A stretch of 64,000 nucleotides of DNA from Vogesella aquatica. GTDB taxonomy: Bacteria; Pseudomonadota; Gammaproteobacteria; Burkholderiales; Chromobacteriaceae. Positions 17,257-26,614 of the stretch are shown here, piece after piece; the first letter of the stretch is position 1, and each line of letters starts with the position of its first letter. Location: assembly GCF_028548455.1 (NCBI RefSeq), contig NZ_JAQQLF010000001.1, forward strand, positions 186,001 through 250,000. Reading direction: 5' to 3'. A program made the position numbers and the translations under genes. Under the pieces are notes generated by a model, which did not search any database, was not told the DNA's origin, and worked only from the letters and a program-made list of their open reading frames with translations.

Positions 17257-18021
17257 ATGCAGCACACGACAGACGCCACCGCGACACCCGGCCCCTTTTC
17301 AGGCGATAGCCTGCGCGTTCTGGTGGTAGACGACGACCAGGCGATACGCGAGCTGGTCTGCCAATACCTGGGCGGTTTTGCCATGGTGGCCGAGGGCGCG
17401 GCAGACGGCCGCGAAATGGAAGCCTGGCTGGCGCGCCAGCATTTTGACGCCATCGTGCTGGATCTGATGCTGCCAGGCGAAAACGGCCTGAGCCTGTGCA
17501 AACGGCTGCGCAGCCAGTCCGACATCCCTATCCTGATGATGAGCGCGCGCAACGACCTGACCGAGCGCATCATCAGCCTGGAAATCGGCGCCGACGACTT
17601 TCTGTCCAAACCGTTCGACACCCGCGAGCTGGTGGCCCGCCTGCACTCGGTACTGCGCCGCAACCGCAGCCAGGCCAGGCCGGCGCTGCCCGACAGCGGC
17701 CACCAGCGCGTGCGTTTTGGCAACTGGCTGCTCAACAGTACCCTGCGCCAGCTGCACGACCCGCAGGGGACCGTGATCCCGCTATCCAGCGCCGAATTCC
17801 GCCTGCTGTCGGTGCTGGTGCAGCGCCCGCACACGGTGCTGGACCGCGAGCTACTGCTGGACCTGACCCGCGGCGGCACGGTGGACGTATTCGACCGCAG
17901 CATCGATATCCTGATCTCGCGCCTGCGCGGCAAGCTGCGCGACGACCCGCGCAACCCGGCGCTGATCCGCACCGTACGCGGCGAAGGCTATATGCTGGAC
18001 GCGCATATCAGCGCCGCCTAG
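17257..18021 (+). CDS. OmpR/PhoB-family response regulator, orphan
   Basis: 254 residues with a 17-residue N-terminal extension. Receiver domain: acidic pocket VVDDDQ, phospho-acceptor D69 in VLDLMLPG, S96 in MMSAR where many members have Thr, K118 in LSKPF. DNA-binding winged helix: LSSAEFRLLSVLVQRPHTVLDRELLL, then DRSIDILISRLRGKL and IRTVRGEGYML. No histidine kinase gene is next to it, so the partner is elsewhere. The 5' region holds a DUS-like copy (17225) and an AT-rich patch near 17130-17150 shared with the divergent lipoprotein. Confidence 0.92.
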   Translation: MQHTTDATATPGPFSGDSLRVLVVDDDQAIRELVCQYLGGFAMVAEGAADGREMEAWLARQHFDAIVLDLMLPGENGLSLCKRLRSQSDIPILMMSARNDLTERIISLEIGADDFLSKPFDTRELVARLHSVLRRNRSQARPALPDSGHQRVRFGNWLLNSTLRQLHDPQGTVIPLSSAEFRLLSVLVQRPHTVLDRELLLDLTRGGTVDVFDRSIDILISRLRGKLRDDPRNPALIRTVRGEGYMLDAHISAA

Positions 18022-18034
18022 CCGCCACACGTAG

Positions 18035-18061
18035 CAAGGCCGCCCCTGCGGGGCGGCCTTG
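18035..18061. terminator. Bidirectional terminator between the response regulator and prlC
   Basis: Perfect 12-bp stem CAAGGCCGCCCC / GGGGCGGCCTTG with loop TGC between two convergent genes. A DUS-like copy (18073) stands between it and the prlC stop. Confidence 0.85.
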
Positions 18062-18083
18062 TGCGCTTAGCCTGCGGCCAACC

Positions 18084-20117
18084 TTACACCGCTAGCAGGC
18101 CACGTTTTTCCAGCATCGGCGCCGCCTGCGGGTCGTGGCCACGGAAGGCGCGGAACGCCGCCCGCTGCTCGCGCGCGTCGCCGGCGCTGTAAATGTAACG
18201 CTGCAGCTTGGCAGCCAGCGCGGCGTCAAACGGGTTGCCGGCTTCTTCAAACGCCGCAAACGCTTCGGCCTCCAGCACCTCGGCCCACATATACACGTAG
18301 TAGCCGGCGGCGTAGTAGTCGTCGGAAAACACGTGGCCAAAGTGCGGCAGGCGGTGGTTCATGCCCGCTTCCGGCGGCACGCCCAGGCGCGTACGCTCGG
18401 CTGCCTCGAAGGCGAGGATGTCCACGCCGTCGGCGTCGCTACGCTGGTGCAGCGCCAGGTCGATCAGCGTGGACGCGCTGTAGCGCACGGTCTCGAAGCC
18501 CTGGTTGAAGGTGCTGGCGGCCTTGATAGCGGCCACCAGTGCCGGCGGAATCGGCTCGCCGCTGTCCACATGGCGCGCGTGCTCGGCCAGCACTTCCGGC
18601 ACCAGCGCCCAGTTTTCCAGCAGCTGCGACGGCAGCTCCACGTAGTCCTGCGGCGTATTGGGGCCGGACAGCAGGCGGTACTGCACGTCGGACAGCAGGC
18701 CGTGCAGCGCGTGGCCGAACTCGTGGAACAAGGTGCGCACGTCGTCAAAGCTCAGCAGGGTAGGGCCGCTGCCAGCCTTGGCGAAGTTGTTGTTATTGAT
18801 GACGATAGGCAGCACGCGGTCTGTGCCCTTGCCGCTTTGCTGCTGGAACAAGTGCATCCACGCCCCGCCGCGTTTGCCATGGCGCGCGTAGTTGTCGCCG
18901 ATGAACAGGCCGACCACGGTGTCGTCGCGGCGCACTTCCCATACCCGCACGTCGGGGTGGTAGCGCGGCAGGTCGTCACGCGGGGCGAACTGCAGGCCAA
19001 ACAGGCGGCCGGCCACGTCGAACATGGCGGCCTGCATGCGCGGCAGGCTGAAGTAGGGTTTGATCTGGGCGTCGTCCAGCGCGTAGCGCGCCACACGCAC
19101 TTTTTCGGCCAGCAGCCACCAGTCCCACGGCTGGATGTCTTGCGGCAGGCCCTGGCGCGCCGCTTCCTGCTGCAGCATGACTTTTTCGGCGGCAAAACGT
19201 TGCTTGGCCGGCTCCCACACTTGCGCCAGCAGGTCGTACACCGCCTGCGGCTTGCCGGCCATGCGGTCTTCCAGCGCGTAGTCGGCGTAGCTGGCGTAGC
19301 CCAGCAGCGCGGCTTTCTCGGTACGCAGCGCCAGAATCTCGCGCGCCAGCGGCGCGTTGACGCGCGCCGGGTTTTCGCCACGGCTGGTCCAGGCGCGCCA
19401 CAGCTGTTCGCGCAGGTCGCGGCGGGTGGAGTAGGTCAGAAAACCGATCACCGCCGAACGCGACAGCGTCAGCGCGTAGCCATCCAGCCCGCGTTCGGTA
19501 GCGGCGTTGCGTGCCGCATCCAGCACGTAGCCGGGCAGGCCGTCGATATCCTGCTCGCCCAGCGGCAGTACGTACTCGCCCTCGTCGGCCAGCACGTTCT
19601 GGCTGAACGCGGTTTGCAGCTCGGCCAGGCGCGACACGATGGCGGCAAAGCGGCTGCGCGCCGCGCCATCCAGCCGGGCGCCTGCACGCACAAAGTTGCG
19701 GTGCAGGCGCGCCAGCAGGCGCTGCTGCTCTTCGTCCAGCCCCAGCGCGGCGCGTTCGCGGTACACCGCGTCCAGGCGGGCAAACAGCGCGGCGTTCAGG
19801 TACACGCTGCTGTGGTGGGCGGCCAGGCGCGGCGCCATGTCGCGCTCTACCGCCTGCAGCGCATCGCTGCCTACCGAGGCAGACAGGTTGTCCAGCAGCA
19901 GGCTGGCGCGTTCCAGCAGCAGGCCGCTCTGGGCCAGTGCGGCAACGGTATTGGCAAAATCGGGGGCAGCCGGGTTGGCCGCAATGGTGTCCAGCTCGGC
20001 CTGATGGGCGGCGAACAGCGCCTCGAACGCCGGTACAAAGTGCGCGGCGTCGATCTGGTCGAACGGGGGAAACTGGTGGGGCGTATCCCAGTTGGCTAGC
20101 AGCGGATTGGTGCTCAT
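18084..20117 (-). CDS. prlC: Oligopeptidase A (M3 family)
   Basis: 677 residues, full length for oligopeptidase A. A cytoplasmic zinc metallopeptidase that degrades short peptides and signal-peptide fragments. The zinc site is FHEFGHALHGLL (about residues 460-470), with the downstream glutamate in the DYVELPSQLLENW segment. N-terminal landmarks are LLANWDTPHQFPPFDQI, and the C-terminus has PMLEKRGLLAV. It is monocistronic. A DUS-like copy is at 19973 inside the gene. Confidence 0.96.
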   Translation of the reverse strand: MSTNPLLANWDTPHQFPPFDQIDAAHFVPAFEALFAAHQAELDTIAANPAAPDFANTVAALAQSGLLLERASLLLDNLSASVGSDALQAVERDMAPRLAAHHSSVYLNAALFARLDAVYRERAALGLDEEQQRLLARLHRNFVRAGARLDGAARSRFAAIVSRLAELQTAFSQNVLADEGEYVLPLGEQDIDGLPGYVLDAARNAATERGLDGYALTLSRSAVIGFLTYSTRRDLREQLWRAWTSRGENPARVNAPLAREILALRTEKAALLGYASYADYALEDRMAGKPQAVYDLLAQVWEPAKQRFAAEKVMLQQEAARQGLPQDIQPWDWWLLAEKVRVARYALDDAQIKPYFSLPRMQAAMFDVAGRLFGLQFAPRDDLPRYHPDVRVWEVRRDDTVVGLFIGDNYARHGKRGGAWMHLFQQQSGKGTDRVLPIVINNNNFAKAGSGPTLLSFDDVRTLFHEFGHALHGLLSDVQYRLLSGPNTPQDYVELPSQLLENWALVPEVLAEHARHVDSGEPIPPALVAAIKAASTFNQGFETVRYSASTLIDLALHQRSDADGVDILAFEAAERTRLGVPPEAGMNHRLPHFGHVFSDDYYAAGYYVYMWAEVLEAEAFAAFEEAGNPFDAALAAKLQRYIYSAGDAREQRAAFRAFRGHDPQAAPMLEKRGLLAV

Positions 20118-20222
20118 GGCAGCCTTTCTGTCATGGAAGATGGCCGGGTAAGCCGGTATTTCACTGTATCACAAAGCCATGGCGGCCTTGGCGTGGCACA
20201 AACTGTCCTTTGGTGCCGGCCA

Positions 20223-21821
20223 TCAGGCCGCCAGCACGCGCTGCGCCGCCACGTCGCCCCACCATGCAGCCTCTTCAAACAGCGACAGGCCGGACAAATC
20301 GGCGTGGGCGAACAGGATGGGGCCGTCGGCGGTGCGCAGTGCGGCCAGGCCGGGGTTGGCCAGAAAGCCCGGCTGCGGGCTGGCCATGGCGTGGGCGCGT
20401 ACTGTCAGGCGTGCGGCCAACATATGGCGGCGCAGGCGCGGCCCGTACACGGCGTACAGGTCAGCCGTAGCCTGCTCAAACAGCGCGTCGGCGCTGGCAG
20501 CGGCCAACCATGGCCGCGTGGCGGCGGGCGGCGCATCGGCAAAGGCGTGGTAGGTGGTGAATACCGTGCGCTCCGGCAGCGCGGCGCGGATCAGCTGGTG
20601 GGTGGCCACCACGTAGCCCAGGCTGCGGCTGCCGTACACCACGTTGTCCCACGCCAGCGGCTGGCTGGCCGGCTCGGCGGGGAAGCGCGCCAGCAGCACA
20701 TTGCCCACCAGCCACGGCGCCCGCGGCGGCAGGTGGGCGCGTTCAAAGCCCAGCGCTGGCAGCTGCGGCAGCAGGTGCCAGGCCACGTGCAGCGGCGTGG
20801 CCACGATAACGCGCCGTGCGATCAGCCGCTGCGCACCGGTAGCGTCGATGTAATCCACCTGCACCTGCTTGCCGTGCTGGCGGATGCGCCAGGCGGCGCC
20901 GTCCAGCTGCTTGTCGGGGCCGATGCGGCCGCGCATATGGCGCAGTAGCGGGTTCAGCCCGTCCGGCCAGGTGAGCACCGCACCGTCCTCGGCGTTGGCC
21001 GCATGGCCGCCACGGGCGGCAAAGTAGTGCAGGCCGGCCCAGGCCGAGGTATGCGCCAGCGTGCTGCCGTAATCGTCGCGGCAGCAGTAGTCCAGATACC
21101 ACAGCAGGCCGGGCGCGGTGTAACCGTGCGCCGCCAGCCAGCTGGCAAAGCTTTGCCTGTCCAGCGCGCGCCAGGCCGGGTCTTGCGACGCCAGCGCGGT
21201 GGGCACGGTAAACACGCGGCGGCCGTCGGCGCCGTGCTGTAGCTGCAATTGTTTCACGTGAAGCAAAAAGCGCTGCTGCTGCGCGTCGTCGGCAGCACCC
21301 AGGCCGCGCGGCAGCAGGCCATCCTGCCACTGGCCGTCACGCCACAGCCGCTCGTCCGGCGCGTGCACCAGCACGCGTTCGTCAAACGTTGGCCGCAGGC
21401 TGTCGCTGCCGGCTTCGATCACGCCCATCTCGGCCAGCAGCGTGCGCACGTGCGCCGACTCGGGCGAGGGCAGCGGCAGGTAGTGCGCGCCGGTGGGGTA
21501 GCGCCAGCCGTCAAAGGCACCGGCGGCAGCGTTGCCGTCCGGCTCCGGCCCGTTCAGCAGTACAAAGTCGCGGTAGCCTTCGCGCGCCAGCCGCCAGCCG
21601 GCAAACAGGCCGGCCACGCCGCTGCCGACGATCACGGTGTCCACGCGCCGCTCGCTACGTGGCGGCGGCAGCGTGGCGGCGTCGCGCAGGCGGTGGCCGG
21701 CGGCCATGCCGGGGCGCAACACGTCCACCGGCAAGCCCCAGCCCAGCAGCTGCTGGCAGCCGGCAAGCAGCGGCAAGCCGGCCAGCGCGGCGGCGGTGCG
21801 CAGAAAGTCGCGGCGCTGCAT
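20223..21821 (-). CDS. Tat-exported FAD-dependent oxidoreductase, putative lipoprotein
   Basis: 532 residues. The N-terminus MQRRDFLRTAAALAGLPLLAGC combines a twin-arginine motif with a lipobox Cys22, so it is probably a folded, membrane-anchored periplasmic flavoprotein. The dinucleotide fold follows as DTVIVGSGVAGLFAGWRLA (about residues 61-79), with an ATPLHVAWHLLP strand further on, typical of amine-oxidase-like enzymes. Its ATG overlaps the stop of the SpeE-like gene by one base (TGATG), so the two are coupled; an amine or polyamine substrate is a reasonable guess. DUS-like copies are at 20413, 20500, 20994 and 21388, and a parS-like site lies at 21249. Confidence 0.85.
   Translation of the reverse strand: MQRRDFLRTAAALAGLPLLAGCQQLLGWGLPVDVLRPGMAAGHRLRDAATLPPPRSERRVDTVIVGSGVAGLFAGWRLAREGYRDFVLLNGPEPDGNAAAGAFDGWRYPTGAHYLPLPSPESAHVRTLLAEMGVIEAGSDSLRPTFDERVLVHAPDERLWRDGQWQDGLLPRGLGAADDAQQQRFLLHVKQLQLQHGADGRRVFTVPTALASQDPAWRALDRQSFASWLAAHGYTAPGLLWYLDYCCRDDYGSTLAHTSAWAGLHYFAARGGHAANAEDGAVLTWPDGLNPLLRHMRGRIGPDKQLDGAAWRIRQHGKQVQVDYIDATGAQRLIARRVIVATPLHVAWHLLPQLPALGFERAHLPPRAPWLVGNVLLARFPAEPASQPLAWDNVVYGSRSLGYVVATHQLIRAALPERTVFTTYHAFADAPPAATRPWLAAASADALFEQATADLYAVYGPRLRRHMLAARLTVRAHAMASPQPGFLANPGLAALRTADGPILFAHADLSGLSLFEEAAWWGDVAAQRVLAA
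21249..21266 (+). other. parS-like palindrome, copy A
   Basis: TTGTTTCACGTGAAGCAA. Its inner 16 bases match the general ParB site TGTTTCACGTGAAACA at 15 of 16 positions. It lies inside the oxidoreductase gene. The same 18 bases occur on the other strand at 31993-32010. Confidence 0.55.
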
Positions 21822-23344
21822 CAGCGGATCACCTGCGACCAGTCCTGCTCGAAGTAATGCACCAGGCGCTGGTCGTTCAGCTGGTTGGGTTCGACGCGCC
21901 ACGGCTGCATGTCGGGCGGGAAGAAGAACATCTGCCGCGTGGCTTCGCGGTCGAGGAATTTCAGCGGCACGCGGTAGGCCTGCGGCGGCGTGTAGCCGGG
22001 GCGATGGGCGGCGATGATGAAGCCCCACTCGCCAAACGACGGCACGTAGGCGTGGTACGGCGTGGTAGCCAGCCCGGCGGCGCGCAGCGTGGCGTTGATG
22101 CTCCAATAGGAACGCGGCGCGTGGTAGGGCGAGGTGGATTGCACCACCGCCAGGCCGTTGTCGGCCAGATGGCGCGACAGCAGCCGGTACAGCGGCACCG
22201 AGTACAGCTTGCCCAGCGCAAAGCTGGACGGGTCGGGGAAGTCCACGATGATGGCGTCGAACACCTCGGCGTGCTGCTCCAGCCAGCGCGCCGCGTCGTC
22301 GTTCACCACGCGCAGGCGCGGGTTGCGCAGCGAGCCGCCGTTCAGCGCCAGCAGCGGCGCGCTACGGCTGAACAGGCCGGTCATCGCCGGGTCCAGGTCC
22401 ACCAGCGTGACCTGTTGCACCTGGGGGTATTTCAGCACCTCGCGCGCGGCCAGGCCGTCGCCGCCACCCAGGATCAGCACCCGCCGCGCCCACGGCAGCG
22501 CGCCCAGTACCGGGTGCACCAGCGCCTCGTGGTAGCGGTGTTCGTCGCGGCTGGAAAACTGCAGGTTGCCGTTGATGTACAGCCGCAGGTCGCCCTTCCA
22601 GCGTGTCAGCACCAGGCGCTGGTAGGGCGTGGTTTCGGCGTGGATGACGTCGTCGCCGTAGATGGCTTTTTCGTTCCAGCGCGTCAGCTCGTCGGCGGCG
22701 ATAAAGCCGCCGCCCAGCACCAGCAGCACCAGCAGGCTGCGCAGGTACTGCACGGTTGGCCGCAACAGCTCGGCGCGGAACACGCGGCAGGTCCACAGCG
22801 CCACCGCCACGTTGCTCAGGCCGAACAGCAGGGCCGAACGCGCCAGCCCCAGCCGCGGCGCCAGCACGATGGGAAACAGCAGCGACACCGCCAGCGCGCC
22901 CAGGTAGTCGAAGGTGAGCACGCGGCTCACCAGCTCGGCAAAGCGCTGCTCGCGCTGGTGCAGCAGCCGCATCACCAGCGGAATCTCCATGCCCACCATG
23001 GCGCCGGTGAGAAACACCAGCGCGTACAGCGTGAGGCGGAACGACTCGCCGCTCCAGGCAAACACGGCAAACAGCGCGCTGGCAGACAGGCCGCCCAGCA
23101 GCGCCACCAGCAGCTCGATCTCGACAAAGGTGTCCAGCACGCGCTCGTCTTTCACGTACTGCGACAGATGCGAGCCCACGCCCATGGCAAACAGGTAGCA
23201 GCCGATGATGGACGAGAACTGCAGCACCGAATCGCCCAGCAGGTAGCTGGCCAGCGCGCCGGCGATCAGCTCGTAGGCCAGGCCGCAGGACGCCACCACA
23301 AACACCGACAGGATAAGCAGACGATCGCGCATGCAGGCTTTCAT
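21821..23344 (-). CDS. Membrane-bound spermidine synthase-like protein
   Basis: 507 residues. The first about 220 residues form six or seven hydrophobic segments (LLILSVFVVASCGLAYELI, IIGCYLFAMGVGSHLS, LYALVFLTGAMVGMEIPLVM and others). The C-terminal half is an aminopropyltransferase/methyltransferase fold: LILGGGDGLAAREVLKYP, VTLVDLDPAMTGLF, DDAARWLE and IIVDFPDPSS. It probably transfers an aminopropyl group from decarboxylated SAM at the membrane; speD in the divergent operon would supply that donor. The start at 23344 could instead be Met5 at 23332. A DUS-like copy is at 22754. Confidence 0.88.
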   Translation of the reverse strand: MKACMRDRLLILSVFVVASCGLAYELIAGALASYLLGDSVLQFSSIIGCYLFAMGVGSHLSQYVKDERVLDTFVEIELLVALLGGLSASALFAVFAWSGESFRLTLYALVFLTGAMVGMEIPLVMRLLHQREQRFAELVSRVLTFDYLGALAVSLLFPIVLAPRLGLARSALLFGLSNVAVALWTCRVFRAELLRPTVQYLRSLLVLLVLGGGFIAADELTRWNEKAIYGDDVIHAETTPYQRLVLTRWKGDLRLYINGNLQFSSRDEHRYHEALVHPVLGALPWARRVLILGGGDGLAAREVLKYPQVQQVTLVDLDPAMTGLFSRSAPLLALNGGSLRNPRLRVVNDDAARWLEQHAEVFDAIIVDFPDPSSFALGKLYSVPLYRLLSRHLADNGLAVVQSTSPYHAPRSYWSINATLRAAGLATTPYHAYVPSFGEWGFIIAAHRPGYTPPQAYRVPLKFLDREATRQMFFFPPDMQPWRVEPNQLNDQRLVHYFEQDWSQVIR

Positions 23345-23399
23345 GAAACGTGGGTAGAATGGCCAGCATTATTGCCCAAGCCTGCCAAGGACGCTGCAT

Positions 23400-23801
23400 A
23401 TGTCTACCGCCTTCCTGCCTGCCCTGTTGGCTTACCTGTCCTACGTGGGCAGCGGCGCGCTGCTGCTGGCGCTGTTTACCGTGCTGTACTGCCGCGTGAC
23501 GCCGCTGGACGAAATGCAGCTGATCCGCCAGCACAACCAGGCGGCGGCGCTGTCGTTTGGCGGTGCGCTGGTGGGCTTTTCGCTGACGCTGGCGTCCAGC
23601 GCCTGGCACCTGAACACCCTGCCAAGCTTCATGCAGTGGGGCGTGCTGGCGCTGCTGGTGCAGATTGTGGTGCACATGCTGCTATCGCGCTGCGTACGCG
23701 ACTTGCAACAGGCGCTGCAGGATAACAACACCGCCATGGGCCTGCTGGCCGGCAGCGTGCAGCTGGCGGTGGGCGTGCTGAACGCCGGCAGCCTGTCCTG
23801 A
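23400..23801 (+). CDS. DUF350 integral membrane protein
   Basis: 133 residues with four hydrophobic segments and little else, matching DUF350 (YjfL-like). AAGGA precedes the ATG. It diverges from the SpeE-like gene with 55 bases between starts and opens a rightward run to speD. DUF350 proteins recur next to SPFH, DUF4178 and polyamine genes in many proteobacteria; the role is unknown, probably in membrane stress or envelope maintenance. Confidence 0.85.
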   Translation: MSTAFLPALLAYLSYVGSGALLLALFTVLYCRVTPLDEMQLIRQHNQAAALSFGGALVGFSLTLASSAWHLNTLPSFMQWGVLALLVQIVVHMLLSRCVRDLQQALQDNNTAMGLLAGSVQLAVGVLNAGSLS

Positions 23802-23829
23802 AACTGAACGCGCGTAGCGCACCCGGTAG

Positions 23830-23876
23830 CCTTCTCCCTCAGGGAGAAGGTGGCGCAAAGCGCCGGATGAGGGTAG
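23830..23876. repeat. REP-like intergenic repeat
   Basis: CCTTCTCCCT / AGGGAGAAGG around a single C, followed by GGCGC-AAA-GCGCC and CGGATGAGGG. This two-hairpin layout is a common dispersed intergenic repeat in proteobacteria. It can act as a terminator or mRNA-protecting stem between DUF350 and the SPFH gene. Confidence 0.65.
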
Positions 23877-23933
23877 CGGGCGCGATCATTTGTTTACGAC
23901 CCGGCTGCGGCCAACCTTGATGGAGTCTTCGCC

Positions 23934-24959
23934 ATGAGTCTGTTTTCCTTCATTTCCAAGCAGTTCATCGACATCCTGGAATGGCAGGAGGAGGGCGACG
24001 GCGTCCTGGCCTGGCGCTACCCGATGCAGGACAACGAAATCCAGTACGGTGCCAGCCTGACCGTGCGCGAATCGCAAATGGCGGTATTCATCAACGAAGG
24101 CAAGATCGCCGACGTGTTCGGCCCCGGCATGCACAAGCTCACCACGCAAACGCTGCCGGTGCTGACCTACCTCAAGAACTGGGACAAGCTGTTCGAGTCG
24201 CCCTTCAAGTCCGACCTGGTGTTCTTCAGCACCCGGCTGCAGCTGGGGCGCAAATGGGGCACGCCGCAGCCGGTAACGCTGCGCGACCAGGATTTTGGCA
24301 TGGTGCGGCTGCGCGCCTTCGGCATCTACAGCTACCGCATTACCGACCCCAAGCTGTTCTACACCGAAGTCAGCGGCACCCGCGAACGCTACACCGTGGA
24401 CGACATGGAACAGCAGCTACGTAACCAGGTGGTGGCCGGCATGGCCGGCGCGCTGGGCGGCAGCGGCGTGCCCTTCCTCGACATGGCGGCCAACCAGGGC
24501 CTGATGGCCAGCACGCTGCAGCAGGCGCTGGCACCGGCCTTCGCCCGCTACGGCCTGGCGCTGGACAGCTTTGCGGTAGAAAACATCTCGCTGCCGGAAG
24601 AGCTGCAAAAAGCCATCGACAAGCGCATCGCCATCGGCATGGCCGGCGACCTGAACCAGTACACCCGCTACCAGGCCGCCGAAGCCATCCCGCTGGCAGC
24701 GCAGAACGAAGGCGGCCTGGCCGGCCTGGGCGCCGCGCTGTCCGCCGGCCTGGGCGTGGGGCAAGTGATGGGCCAGGCGCTACAACAAAGCCTGGCTACA
24801 CCGGCAGCCGCCCCGGCGGCGACACCGGCCGCAGCACCCGCAGCCGACAGCCCGCAGGCCAAGCTGGCGCAGCTGAAGGGGCTGCTGGACGCCGGCCTGA
24901 TCACCCAGGCCGACTACGACACGGCCAAGGCCGACGTACTGAAAAAGCTGGTGGGCTAA
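23934..24959 (+). CDS. SPFH-domain protein with C-terminal SHOCT motif
   Basis: 341 residues. The N-terminal two thirds is an SPFH/band-7-like domain (WRYPMQDNEIQYGASLTVRESQ, FINEGKIADVFGPGMHKL, LRAFGIYSYRITDPKLFYTEV). An Ala/Pro linker follows, then a short C-terminal SHOCT-type helix pair (LAQLKGLLDAGLITQADYD). It resembles the YdjI/virion-core-type SPFH proteins that assemble on membranes. GGAG lies before the ATG; a DUS-like copy (23906) sits just upstream and another at 24486 inside. Confidence 0.9.
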   Translation: MSLFSFISKQFIDILEWQEEGDGVLAWRYPMQDNEIQYGASLTVRESQMAVFINEGKIADVFGPGMHKLTTQTLPVLTYLKNWDKLFESPFKSDLVFFSTRLQLGRKWGTPQPVTLRDQDFGMVRLRAFGIYSYRITDPKLFYTEVSGTRERYTVDDMEQQLRNQVVAGMAGALGGSGVPFLDMAANQGLMASTLQQALAPAFARYGLALDSFAVENISLPEELQKAIDKRIAIGMAGDLNQYTRYQAAEAIPLAAQNEGGLAGLGAALSAGLGVGQVMGQALQQSLATPAAAPAATPAAAPAADSPQAKLAQLKGLLDAGLITQADYDTAKADVLKKLVG

Positions 24960-24990
24960 GCATGATCCACACTGCGGCCAACCCTGCCTG

Positions 24991-26457
24991 ATGTACCACG
25001 TCGCCTGCCCCGCCTGCGGCGCCGACGTGCGCTTTCACGCCACCAGCTCGGTGCTGGCGGTGTGTAGCTATTGCCAGAGCACGCTGCTGCGCGACGCCGA
25101 CAGCGTGCGCGACATCGGCAAAATGGCCACGCTGCTGGACGACTACTCGCCGCTGCAGATTGCCAGTAGCGGCATCTGGCGCGGCCGCCAGTTCACCGTG
25201 GTTGGCCGCATCCAGCTGCAGTACGACGCCGGCGTGTGGAACGAGTGGCATATCTTGTTCGATAACGGCGAAAGCGGCTGGCTGGCCGATAGCGTCGGCC
25301 AATACGTACTGACGCTGGCGCAAGGCCGCAGCGACAACGCCCCCGCCTTTGACAGCCTGCAAGCCGGCCAGCTCTGGCCGCAGGGCAAAGACAGCTTCGT
25401 ATTCTGCGACATCCGCCGCGCGCGCTGCGTAGCGGGCGAGGGCGAGCTGCCGCGCCAGCTGCAGCCCGGCTACGACGCGCCGGTAGCCGACGCCCGCTGT
25501 GGTGGCCACTTCCTCACGCTGGACTACAGCGACGGCAGCCCGCCACAGCTGTACCTGGGCGAAGCGGTCACGCTCAAGCAACTGAACATGCAGCGCCTGC
25601 GCGACGAGCGCATGATCAGCGCCGCCACCGGCAAGCTCAAAGGTAGCGTGCAGCAGCTGGCTTGCCCGCAATGCGGCGCCAGCCTCGACTACCGCGCCGG
25701 CAGCGCCACCCACCTCAACTGCCCGTCGTGCGGCAGCGAAGTGGACATCCAGGGCGAACGCGCCACCGTGCTGGGCCAGCACAAGGCGCAGCAAACCAGC
25801 ACGCTGCGTTTTACGCTGGCCAACGGCAGCCAGGCCACCATCGACGGCAAAGTGTGGACCATCATCGGCCTGCTGGGCTGGGTAGAAGACAAAGACCGCA
25901 ACAGCAGCTGGAACGAATACCTGCTGTACGAGCCGCAGCAGGGCCTGCGCTGGCTCACCGAAACCGGTAACGGCTGGTGGCTGGGCACACTGATGGACAT
26001 CTGGGTAGACCAGGCCGGCGCGCAGCAGGCCAGCTGGGGCAAGCAGCGCTTTGCCGCGCGCTACCCCGCCTACGACGCCCACATTGCCTACGCTGCCGGC
26101 GCCTTCCCGTGGCGCGCCCGCGTGGGCGAGCGCGTCAGCATCCGCGAATACATCAGCAGCGACGGCAACACCCTGCTGGCCTGCGAACAAAGCCCGCAGG
26201 AGCTGACCTGGAGCAGCAGCCGCAACGTGAGCCCGGCCGAGCTGGCGCGCTGGTTTGGCAAGGCGGCTCCGGTAGCCACCGCCTTCAAACCACAGGCTGC
26301 CGCCAGCAGCAAAGCCGCGCTACGCCCCATCGGCATGGCCGCCAGCGTGCTGCTGTGGCTGGTCAACGCGCCACTGCTGCTGGCCGGCGATACCGGCGGC
26401 ACCCTGGCCATCTGTTTCATCGCCACCGTCATCCTGTGGCTACCGCTGGACAACTGA
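24991..26457 (+). CDS. DUF4178 zinc-ribbon protein
   Basis: 488 residues. Two zinc ribbons: C6/C9 with C25/C28 at the N-terminus, and CPQCG (from C225) with CPSCG about 18 residues later. Each is followed by a DUF4178 beta-rich module (GIWRGRQFTVVGRIQLQYD and the later VWTIIGLLGWVEDKDRNSSWNEYLLY). Two hydrophobic helices close the protein. It therefore looks like an internally duplicated, membrane-tethered adaptor. The space to the SPFH gene holds a DUS-like copy (24973) next to the start; no strong ribosome site is visible. Confidence 0.88.
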   Translation: MYHVACPACGADVRFHATSSVLAVCSYCQSTLLRDADSVRDIGKMATLLDDYSPLQIASSGIWRGRQFTVVGRIQLQYDAGVWNEWHILFDNGESGWLADSVGQYVLTLAQGRSDNAPAFDSLQAGQLWPQGKDSFVFCDIRRARCVAGEGELPRQLQPGYDAPVADARCGGHFLTLDYSDGSPPQLYLGEAVTLKQLNMQRLRDERMISAATGKLKGSVQQLACPQCGASLDYRAGSATHLNCPSCGSEVDIQGERATVLGQHKAQQTSTLRFTLANGSQATIDGKVWTIIGLLGWVEDKDRNSSWNEYLLYEPQQGLRWLTETGNGWWLGTLMDIWVDQAGAQQASWGKQRFAARYPAYDAHIAYAAGAFPWRARVGERVSIREYISSDGNTLLACEQSPQELTWSSSRNVSPAELARWFGKAAPVATAFKPQAAASSKAALRPIGMAASVLLWLVNAPLLLAGDTGGTLAICFIATVILWLPLDN

Positions 26458-26458
26458 C

Positions 26459-26614
26459 ATGAGCCGCCTCACCTACATCCTGTACTGCCTGGCCATCATC
26501 GCTGTGAGCACCGCCATCAACTACGCCAGCAATAGCGACGACGACGGCAGCTACCGCAGCAGCAGCGGCTACTACGGCGGCAGCGGTGGCGGCTTTTCGG
26601 GCGGCCACAAATGA
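26459..26614 (+). CDS. Small membrane protein with Gly/Ser-rich tail
   Basis: 51 residues: one transmembrane helix (LTYILYCLAIIAVSTAI), an acidic patch SDDDG, then a flexible tail of Ser, Tyr and Gly ending GGFSGGHK. It starts one base after the DUF4178 stop and its own stop overlaps the speD ATG (ATGA), so it is clearly translated within the operon. Similar tiny proteins with Gly-rich ends accompany DUF4178 genes elsewhere; function unknown. Confidence 0.8.
   Translation: MSRLTYILYCLAIIAVSTAINYASNSDDDGSYRSSSGYYGGSGGGFSGGHK

Noticed and set aside
18135-20099. Long open frame (over 600 codons) on the strand opposite prlC, and similar ones opposite thiC, the Sel1 gene, rlhA, ftsK and the ATP-grasp gene
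   Set aside because: GC-rich codon use of the real genes leaves the antisense frames open. They are low-complexity, His/Arg/Gly/Val-rich, have no domains or ribosome sites, and conflict with clear conserved genes.
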